10,944 nucleotides of DNA from Sulfurimicrobium sp964552675. Lineage in GTDB: Bacteria; Pseudomonadota; Gammaproteobacteria; Burkholderiales; Sulfuricellaceae. Made by a program: the position numbers and the translations under genes. The DNA is taken from assembly GCA_964552675.1 (NCBI GenBank), contig CAZKHJ010000042.1:1-10944 (forward strand), in the 5' to 3' direction. This document shows positions 6,353 to 10,944 of the stretch, piece by piece (positions within the stretch are counted from its first letter, which is position 1; every line of letters starts with the position of its first letter). The notes below the pieces were generated by a model that saw only the letters and a list, made by a program, of their open reading frames with translations, had not been told where the DNA came from and did no database searches.

Positions 6353-6670
6353 CTAAGGCTTCATGTCCACGGCCTGCCCCGCCTGTTCGCTGACATAGCG
6401 GCCAAGGGCGGCAAACAGTTCGCTGCCATCACGGGTATTGAGCCAGGCGCCATCTTTCCAGACGTAATGGTAGCCGCCGGACCGGGCGGCCACCCACAGC
6501 TCCTGGCTGGCAGACTGGCGGTTGATGATGATCTTGCTGCCGTTGTCGAATTCCAGTTCGAGAATGCCGGCAGTGGTTTCAAAATCGATCTCTGCGCCAC
6601 TGGCCTCGATGGCATGTTCGATCTGCGCCAGAGTGGTTTCCACTAATTGGTTGAATTCGCTTGGAGTCAT
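6353..6670 (-). CDS. cyaY: frataxin-like iron donor protein CyaY
   Basis: Small cytoplasmic acidic protein of 105 aa, the normal bacterial CyaY length. It binds iron and modulates IscS-dependent Fe-S cluster assembly. Diagnostic features are an acidic N-terminal helix (MTPSEFNQLVETTLAQIEHAIE), the strand ILELEFDNGSKIIINRQ, and QELWVAARSGGYHYVWKDGAWLNTRDGSELFAALGRYV, which carries the conserved tryptophans and the W-x-D-x-x-G-like motif. ATG 6670 gives the expected length, though no clear ribosome site precedes it. Divergence from lptM-lysA is a common proteobacterial arrangement. The stop codon TAG (6355-6353) takes its last base from the inserted foldback element; without the insertion it would read TAA at the same place, so the protein is unchanged. 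Confidence 0.93.
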   Translation of the reverse strand: MTPSEFNQLVETTLAQIEHAIEASGAEIDFETTAGILELEFDNGSKIIINRQSASQELWVAARSGGYHYVWKDGAWLNTRDGSELFAALGRYVSEQAGQAVDMKP

Positions 6671-6707
6671 GAACGGGGGCCGGTGTGTTAAGATTTCCTG
6701 CTCTATT

Positions 6708-6723
6708 AACCAGGAAGAATACT
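6708..6723 (+). promoter_or_regulatory. ribosome binding site of lptM
   Basis: An AGGAAGAA stretch starting about 6712 lies 6-8 nt ahead of ATG 6724. It is the strongest ribosome site in this cluster and fixes the start of the 37-residue lptM, which is too short for most gene callers. Confidence 0.7.
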
Positions 6724-6837
6724 ATGCGTCCTGTTTTGATGCTAGTTTTGTGCGGCCTGCTGCTGTCCGGCTGCGGGCACAAAGGTCCGCTGTACCTGCC
6801 GCCGCCCCCTTCCGCTCCGCAACAGGATCAAAAGTGA
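6724..6837 (+). CDS. lptM: LPS-transport maturation lipoprotein LptM (YifL-like)
   Basis: A 37-aa lipoprotein: MRPVLMLVLCGLLLSGC followed by GHKGPLYLPPPP and a short Gln-rich tail. The lipobox is LSGC with C17 as lipidation site; Gly at +2 predicts outer-membrane sorting. The post-cysteine GxKGPLYxPP motif is the hallmark of LptM, which in E. coli helps assembly and disulfide maturation of the LptD/LptE translocon. The gene overlaps lysA by 4 nt (GTGA), and the cyaY-lptM adjacency is widely conserved. The identification rests on the lipobox, the motif and the neighbourhood. The product should itself be a substrate of the Lnt encoded two genes downstream. Confidence 0.85.
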   Translation: MRPVLMLVLCGLLLSGCGHKGPLYLPPPPSAPQQDQK

Positions 6838-8081
6838 ACGCTTTCCAGTCCATCAACGGCGAACTCCATGCCGAATCCGTCCCCCTGAGCCGCATCGCCA
6901 GTGAATTCGGCACGCCCTGCTACGTCTATTCCCGCGCTGCGCTGACCGAGGCCTACCGGAGCTTCGATACAGCTTTTGCCGGGCGTGAACACCTCGTATG
7001 CTACGCCGTCAAGGCCAATTCCAATCTCGCCATTCTCAATCTGTTCGCCCGCCTGGGCGCGGGGTTTGACCTGGTTTCGGGCGGCGAGCTGCAGCGCGTG
7101 CTGGCGGCAGGCGGAGACCCCGGCAAAGTGGTGTTTTCCGGCGTGGGCAAAAGCACGGATGAAATGCGTCAGGCACTCGATGCCGGCATCCTGTGCTTCA
7201 ACGTCGAGTCGGAAAGCGAGTTGCTGCGCCTCGACCAGGTGGCCGGGAGCATGAAAAAAATTGCGCCTGTGAGCCTGCGCGTCAACCCCGATGTCGATCC
7301 CAAGACCCATCCCTACATCTCCACCGGCCTCAAGGGCAACAAATTCGGCGTCGCCTATGACGAGGCCCCGCGCATCTACCGCCTGGCCAGCGAGTTGCCG
7401 CACCTCGCCATCCAGGGACTGGATTGCCACATCGGCTCCCAGATCACCGAGCTGTCGCCCTTTGCCGACGCTCTGGACAAGGTGCTGGAACTGGTGGACC
7501 GGCTGGAGCAGGATGGCATCACCCTGCATCACCTCGATCTCGGCGGTGGCGTAGGCATCCGCTACCAAAACGAAACGCCGCCCCCGGCCGGAGAATACGT
7601 CCGCACCCTGCTGGACAGACTCGCCACGCGGCCGCACAAGATCATCATCGAGCCAGGCCGCGCCCTGGTGGGCAATGCCGGCCTGCTGCTGGCCAGGGTG
7701 GAATATCTCAAGCACGGCGAGAGCAAAAACTTCGCCATCGTCGATGCCGCCATGAATGACCTCGCCCGCCCTGCTCTCTATGACGCCTTCCACCACATCC
7801 AGCCGGTACACAACGGCGACAGCACGCCGCAACGCTATGAAATCGTCGGCCCGGTATGCGAAAGCGGCGATTTTCTCGGCCATGACCGCGAGCTGGCACT
7901 GGCCGAGGGCGATCTCCTGGCCATCATGTCAGCCGGCGCCTACGGCATGAGCATGAGCTCCAACTACAACACCCGCCCGCGCGCCGCAGAAGTCATGGTG
8001 GATGGCGAGCAGGTCCATCTGGTGCGCGAGCGCGAGCAGATCGCCGCGCTGTTCGCCAACGAGCGGCAACTGCCGGATTAA
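6834..8081 (+). CDS. lysA: diaminopimelate decarboxylase
   Basis: PLP-dependent cytoplasmic enzyme converting meso-diaminopimelate to lysine and CO2, the last step of lysine synthesis. The frame is open far upstream, but GTG 6834 gives the standard 415-aa protein beginning MNAFQSINGELHAE. It is preceded by AGGA at 6824-6827 with 6-nt spacing and overlaps the lptM stop. The alanine-racemase-like barrel carries PLP lysine K60 in YAVKANSN, HIGSQ, the phosphate-binding DLGGGVGIRY and EPGRALVGNAG. The C-terminal domain carries CESGDFLGHDR with the active-site cysteine, and AGAYGMSMSSNYN. All key residues are present. It is the second gene of the lptM-lysA-lnt chain. Confidence 0.97.
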   Translation: MNAFQSINGELHAESVPLSRIASEFGTPCYVYSRAALTEAYRSFDTAFAGREHLVCYAVKANSNLAILNLFARLGAGFDLVSGGELQRVLAAGGDPGKVVFSGVGKSTDEMRQALDAGILCFNVESESELLRLDQVAGSMKKIAPVSLRVNPDVDPKTHPYISTGLKGNKFGVAYDEAPRIYRLASELPHLAIQGLDCHIGSQITELSPFADALDKVLELVDRLEQDGITLHHLDLGGGVGIRYQNETPPPAGEYVRTLLDRLATRPHKIIIEPGRALVGNAGLLLARVEYLKHGESKNFAIVDAAMNDLARPALYDAFHHIQPVHNGDSTPQRYEIVGPVCESGDFLGHDRELALAEGDLLAIMSAGAYGMSMSSNYNTRPRAAEVMVDGEQVHLVREREQIAALFANERQLPD

Positions 8082-8085
8082 GGAC

Positions 8086-9546
8086 TTGCTCCGGTATCTG
8101 ATCGCTCCCGCGCTGGGGGTAATGGCGGTTTTCGGCTTCGCGCCGTTCTACCTTTACCCCCTCACGCTGCTGGCCCTGGCGGGCCTGTTTCTTCTCTGGC
8201 AACGGGCGCCGACTGCCCGCCGCGCGGCGCTGGACGGCTTCACGTTCGGGGTGGGATTCTTCGGCGCCGGCGTAAGCTGGATCTACGTCAGCCTGCACGA
8301 TTTCGGCGCCATGCCCCTGGCGGCGGCACTGGCTGCGACAGCGCTGTTTTGCGCCCTGCTGGCGCTGTTTCCGGCGCTGGTCGGCCTGATACAGGGGCGC
8401 GGGCGCGCATCACCGGCAACCCATCTGCTGGCGCTGACTCCGGCCCTGTGGAGCCTGAGCGAATGGCTGCGCGGCTGGGCGTTTACCGGCTTCCCCTGGC
8501 TGGCGGCAGGTTATTCGCAAATTCCGGCCGGGCCGCTGGCCGGCTTTGCTCCGGTTTCCGGCGTCTATGGCGTCTCTCTCGCCCTGGCGGCAGCAGCCGG
8601 CGCCCTGGCCTTGCTGACGCAGCATGGCCAGCGCCGCCGGGCACTGGCCATGCTCGTATTGCTGGCCGGTGGCGGCCTGATCCTCAAACAGGCCCAGTGG
8701 GTAGAGCCGGTTGGCGCACCGCTCACGGTTTCCCTGCTGCAGGGCAATATCGCCCAGGACCTGAAATGGCGTCCGGAAGTCGCGCGCAGCACGCTCGAAA
8801 CCTATGCCCGCCTGTCGGCATCGAGCCAGGGGCAGCTGATCCTCCTGCCGGAAACCGCGCTGCCAATGTTTCTTGACGACGTGCCGCCCAGCTATCTGCC
8901 CCGGCTCGCGCAGCTGGCACGGCAGCGTGGCGGCGACGCGGTGCTGGGCATTCCCGAGGAGCCGGAAGGCGGCATCTATTTCAACAGCGCCTTCAGCTTC
9001 GGCACCTCGCCCACCCAGCTATACCGCAAATCCCATCTCGTGCCTTTTGGCGAATACCTGCCGCTGCGCCCGGCATTCGCCTGGGTGCTGCGCATCCTGC
9101 ACATCCCCCTGTCTGATTTTTCCCGTGGTGCGGAAATCCAGCAGCCCATGTCGGTTGCCGGGCAATATCTGGCCGTGGACATCTGCTATGAAGACGTGTT
9201 CGGCGAAGAAATCATCCGCCAGCTGCCACGTGCCACGCTGCTCGCCAACCTGACCAACGATGCCTGGTTCGGTCATTCCCTCGGCCCCTGGCAACATTTG
9301 CAGATTGCCCAGACACGGGCGCTGGAAAGCGGCCGCTACATGCTGCGCGCCACCAACACCGGCGTCACCGCCATCATTGACCAGCACGGAAACGCAGCCA
9401 GACTGGCACCGGTTTTCACCACCACATTGCTGGAAGGCGTGGTCCAGGGTTTTCGTGGCAGCACGCCCTACGTGCGCTTTGGCAATTCACCGGTCCTGTT
9501 GCTGATGGCGCTGCTACTCATGCTGGCCTGGAAGCGAAAGCAGTGA
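8086..9546 (+). CDS. lnt: apolipoprotein N-acyltransferase
   Basis: Inner-membrane enzyme that adds the third acyl chain to the N-terminal cysteine of lipoproteins. About 486 aa, close to the usual size. The N-terminal half has several membrane helices (first at IAPALGVMAVFGFAPFYLY) with FGAGVSWIYVSLHDFG and the EWLRGWAFTGFPWL signature. The C-terminal half is a nitrilase-type domain with triad E256 (LLPETALP), K315 (YRKSHLVPFGEYLP) and C367 (VDICYEDVFG), plus NLTNDAWFG. The start is uncertain. TTG 8086, 4 nt after the lysA stop, fits the family N terminus best but has AAGGA only 1 nt upstream. ATG 8002 would overlap lysA by 80 nt with an unlikely Ser/Arg-rich leader. ATG 8122 would cut the first helix. 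The stop overlaps the next gene's GTG. Confidence 0.93.
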   Translation: MLRYLIAPALGVMAVFGFAPFYLYPLTLLALAGLFLLWQRAPTARRAALDGFTFGVGFFGAGVSWIYVSLHDFGAMPLAAALAATALFCALLALFPALVGLIQGRGRASPATHLLALTPALWSLSEWLRGWAFTGFPWLAAGYSQIPAGPLAGFAPVSGVYGVSLALAAAAGALALLTQHGQRRRALAMLVLLAGGGLILKQAQWVEPVGAPLTVSLLQGNIAQDLKWRPEVARSTLETYARLSASSQGQLILLPETALPMFLDDVPPSYLPRLAQLARQRGGDAVLGIPEEPEGGIYFNSAFSFGTSPTQLYRKSHLVPFGEYLPLRPAFAWVLRILHIPLSDFSRGAEIQQPMSVAGQYLAVDICYEDVFGEEIIRQLPRATLLANLTNDAWFGHSLGPWQHLQIAQTRALESGRYMLRATNTGVTAIIDQHGNAARLAPVFTTTLLEGVVQGFRGSTPYVRFGNSPVLLLMALLLMLAWKRKQ

Positions 9547-9797
9547 GCTGGTTCTGCTACCTGCTGGAATGCGCCGACGGCACGCTTTACACCGGCATCA
9601 CCAACGATCTGGACAAGCGCCTTGCCGCACACAATGGCGGCAGCGCATCCAAATACACCCGCGTCCGCCTGCCGGTACGGCTGGCCTATGCCGAACCCCA
9701 CCCCGACCGTGCTTCTGCCTCGCGGCGCGAGGCTGCGCTCAAAAAACTGGACCGTGCGGCCAAGCTTGCGCTCACGGCAAATCACAGGATCAGCTGA
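9543..9797 (+). CDS. GIY-YIG domain protein (YhbQ/UPF0213-like)
   Basis: An 84-aa single-domain protein of the GIY-YIG nuclease superfamily. The N-terminal CYLLECADGTLYTGITNDLDKRLAAHN corresponds to the GIY-YIG strand pair plus the conserved Arg helix (Y6, Y16, G18, R26). ASASRREAALKKLDRAAK supplies the conserved Glu (E63) and Lys positions. It is close to the stand-alone YhbQ group, whose in vivo role is poorly defined; DNA cleavage is a superfamily property and has not been shown for this protein. It starts with GTG inside the lnt stop (GTGA overlap, 9543-9546), so translation is probably coupled to lnt. It ends the cluster. Confidence 0.88.
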   Translation: MSWFCYLLECADGTLYTGITNDLDKRLAAHNGGSASKYTRVRLPVRLAYAEPHPDRASASRREAALKKLDRAAKLALTANHRIS

Positions 9798-9804
9798 CGC
9801 AGGC

Positions 9805-9833
9805 TTCCGTATCCAGACAAACATCAATACAAT
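9805..9833 (+). promoter_or_regulatory. candidate promoter for the DUF3365 cytochrome gene
   Basis: TACAAT at 9828-9833 matches five of six -10 bases. TTCCGT sits 17 nt upstream at 9805-9810 but matches the -35 consensus poorly. The surrounding 9798-9930 is more AT-rich than the flanking genes and holds nothing else recognisable except a GATC-GAAA-GATC mini-hairpin at 9841-9852. Confidence 0.3.
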
Positions 9834-9930
9834 AACAAGAGATCGAAAGATCATATAGGTACGGACCACCCAAAATCCATATGCACGGTTGGCGCCACAC
9901 ACATCAACAAACCGCAAGGAGAGAGACCAC

Positions 9931-10506
9931 ATGAAATTGCGCTATCTGGTTGCAGCAGCATTTGCCACTTCCATCACCTTTCCTGCCCAGGCCGACGACA
10001 TGGCCAAATATCAGGATGAAGCCCGCAAGGTCGCCAAGGAATTTGGTGCCCAGCTGGGTAGCGAGATGAAGAAGGAAATGGAAGCCAACGGGCCGGGAGC
10101 GGCCATCAAGGTATGCCGCAACGCGGCGCCTGCCATTGCTTCCGAGCTATCGCGCAAGAATGGCTGGCATGTCGGCCGCGTATCGCTGAAGGTACGCAAC
10201 CCGCTGCTGGGTACGCCGGACGCCTGGGAACAGAAAGTGCTGGCGGATTTCGACCAGCGCCTCGAAAAGGAAAACCCCGCCAACATGGATTTCGCTGAAA
10301 TCGTCAACGAGCCGCAGGGCAAGTATTTCCGCTACATGAAGGCCATTCCGATCCAGGATGCCTGCCTCAAATGCCACGGCACCGATGAGGTGCGCGCCCA
10401 GCCGGCCAAGGATGCCCTGGCTGCCGATTACCCGCACGACAAGGCCACCGGCTACACTCTGGGCCAGCTGCGCGGCGCCATCACCATCAAACGTCCGCTG
10501 TTCTAG
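9931..10506 (+). CDS. periplasmic Tll0287-like (DUF3365) monoheme c-type cytochrome
   Basis: Exported 191-aa protein. Residues 1-21 are a Sec signal peptide (MKLRYLVAAAFATSITFPAQA) with likely cleavage after AQA. The mature part has the DUF3365/Tll0287-like pattern: AIKVCRNAAPAIA, VGRVSLKVRNPLLGTPDAWE, a heme c site CLKCH (C145-H149), and the closing YPHDKATGYTLGQLRGAITIKRPL. It should carry one covalently bound heme in the periplasm. Family members are often fused to sensors or stand alone; the redox partner of the stand-alone form is unknown. ATG 9931 is chosen because AAGGAG at 9916-9921 lies 9 nt upstream and it gives a clean signal peptide; the frame is open to an earlier TTG. The 133-nt gap upstream suggests its own transcript. 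Confidence 0.85.
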   Translation: MKLRYLVAAAFATSITFPAQADDMAKYQDEARKVAKEFGAQLGSEMKKEMEANGPGAAIKVCRNAAPAIASELSRKNGWHVGRVSLKVRNPLLGTPDAWEQKVLADFDQRLEKENPANMDFAEIVNEPQGKYFRYMKAIPIQDACLKCHGTDEVRAQPAKDALAADYPHDKATGYTLGQLRGAITIKRPLF

Positions 10507-10517
10507 CCTCTTCCCCC

Positions 10518-10537
10518 GGGGCGGGTTTCCCCGCCCC
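10518..10537 (+). terminator. hairpin after the DUF3365 cytochrome gene, probable terminator
   Basis: GGGGCGGG and CCCGCCCC form a perfect 8-bp GC stem with a TTTC loop, 11 nt after the stop codon. It is followed only by ATTT, so the T-tract is poor, but strength and position suit a terminator. Confidence 0.6.
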
Positions 10538-10538
10538 A

Positions 10539-10556
10539 TTTCCGGCACCCCGGAAA
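10539..10556. other. second hairpin between the cytochrome gene and glyQ
   Basis: TTTCCGG and CCGGAAA form a perfect 7-bp stem with a CACC loop, starting 1 nt after the preceding hairpin. The left-arm T residues could serve as the tail of the first hairpin, so the two may work in tandem. Confidence 0.45.
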
Positions 10557-10561
10557 TGCAG

Positions 10562-10567
10562 TAAAAT
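10562..10567 (+). promoter_or_regulatory. candidate -10 element for glyQ
   Basis: TAAAAT lies 28 nt ahead of the glyQ ATG and matches five of six -10 consensus bases. The region where a -35 should lie is inside the second hairpin and reads TTTCCG, a poor match. Confidence 0.3.
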
Positions 10568-10595
10568 CAGCCCTTTTCCCCATTTGTCTGTCTTC

Positions 10596-10944
10596 ATGCT
10601 GAGCTTTCAACAAATCATCCTGACCCTGCAGGAATACTGGGACAAGCAGGGTTGCGCCCTGCTGCAACCCTATGACATGGAAGTGGGCGCCGGCACCAGC
10701 CACACCGCCACCTTCCTGCGCGCCATCGGCCCCGAGCCGTGGCGCGCCGCCTACGTCCAGCCCTCGCGCCGCCCCAAGGATGGCCGCTACGGCGACAACC
10801 CCAACCGCCTGCAGCACTACTACCAGTTCCAGGTGGTGCTGAAGCCCGCGCCGGAAAATATTCTGGAACTCTACCTCGGCTCGCTCGAAGCGCTGGGCTT
10901 CGACCTGAAGAAGAACGACATCCGCTTCGTCGAGGACGACTGGG
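10596..10944 (+). CDS. glyQ: glycyl-tRNA synthetase alpha subunit, 3' truncated by window edge
   Basis: The first 116 codons of GlyQ, the class II catalytic subunit of the alpha2-beta2 glycyl-tRNA synthetase. The start MLSFQQIILTLQEYW is followed by DKQGCALLQPYDMEVGAG, TSHTATFLRAIGPEPWRAAYVQPSRRPKDGRYG and NPNRLQHYYQFQVVLKPAP, which are highly conserved GlyQ segments including the class II motif 2 region. ATG 10596 is the only start that gives the conserved N terminus; no strong ribosome site precedes it. The gene continues beyond the right edge, where glyS would be expected. The lnt-to-glyQ neighbourhood is common in betaproteobacteria; here two genes lie between them. Confidence 0.97.
   Translation, partial: MLSFQQIILTLQEYWDKQGCALLQPYDMEVGAGTSHTATFLRAIGPEPWRAAYVQPSRRPKDGRYGDNPNRLQHYYQFQVVLKPAPENILELYLGSLEALGFDLKKNDIRFVEDDW

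Larger units (their letters stand above)
6146..6353. mobile_element. 208-bp MITE-like foldback element with TA target duplication
   Basis: The two ends are inverted repeats: 6146-6166 is a perfect match to the complement of 6333-6353 (21 bp, beginning GGGCGTGTTCACAG). The match extends to 30 bp (6146-6175 / 6324-6353) with two mismatches. TA flanks both sides (6144-6145 and 6354-6355), consistent with a TA target duplication as made by IS630/Tc1-type transposases; IS5-related groups that use TNA sites are an alternative. No open frame inside resembles a transposase, so mobility would have to come from an enzyme encoded elsewhere. The element lies precisely between the cyaY stop codon and the start of the response regulator. 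Short open frames crossing it look like by-products of the repeat. Confidence 0.85.

Noticed and set aside
6075..6356. Several 60-80-codon open frames on both strands crossing the foldback element
   Set aside because: They arise from repeat sequence, run into neighbouring genes out of frame and lack ribosome sites. Similar peptides may appear as hypothetical proteins in other genomes simply because the element is repeated.
6522..6833. Upstream extension of the lysA reading frame by 104 codons
   Set aside because: The extension overlaps cyaY in antisense and lptM out of frame. GTG 6834 with AGGA upstream gives the standard LysA N terminus.
6828..7883. 351-codon minus-strand open frame opposite lysA
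   Set aside because: lysA shows every active-site motif on the plus strand; the antisense frame has typical shadow composition.
9889..9930. TTG start 14 codons ahead of the DUF3365 cytochrome ATG
   Set aside because: The extra residues are polar and would spoil the signal peptide, whereas ATG 9931 has an AAGGAG site at good spacing.

Overview
The window looks like a GC-rich (roughly 60% G+C) chromosomal segment of a betaproteobacterium, probably in the Nitrosomonadales/Sulfuricellaceae/Gallionellaceae neighbourhood. The support is the divergent argH / algZ-algR arrangement, the divergent cyaY / lptM-lysA arrangement, a beta-style GlyQ, and a periplasmic Tll0287-like (DUF3365) c-type cytochrome. 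The species assignment is inference. Almost all of the window is dense coding sequence for housekeeping functions.

Layout from left to right. A truncated tRNA-Tyr(GUA) on the minus strand (1-62) has its own sigma70-type promoter (77-105). Upstream of it on the same strand lies the algZ-algR two-component pair (883-1923 and 138-893, overlapping by 11 nt). argH (1946-3358) diverges from algZ across only 22 nt and is followed without a gap by a small SCP-2-like gene (3359-3754). Converging on that gene, on the minus strand, is a second two-component pair: a response regulator with a tetratricopeptide tail (4489-6138) and a soluble histidine kinase without a sensor domain (3785-4492), overlapping by ATGA.

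Upstream of the regulator, still on the minus strand, is cyaY (6353-6670). A 208-bp foldback element resembling a MITE (6146-6353), flanked by a TA duplication, sits exactly between cyaY and the regulator. Removing the element and one TA restores a cyaY stop codon 4 nt from the regulator start, so the two genes were probably adjacent and translationally coupled before insertion. This is the most interesting feature of the window.

On the plus strand a tightly packed cluster runs lptM (6724-6837), lysA (6834-8081), lnt (about 8086-9546) and a GIY-YIG protein (9543-9797), with 4-nt overlaps or a 4-nt gap at each junction. It joins lysine biosynthesis with lipoprotein maturation: Lnt should acylate LptM itself. 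A monoheme cytochrome-like gene (9931-10506) follows after a 133-nt gap with its own candidate promoter, then two adjacent hairpins, then glyQ, which runs off the right edge.

I found no CRISPR array, phage, toxin or complete transposase. Apart from the foldback element and the uncharacterised kinase/TPR-regulator pair, the content is ordinary.
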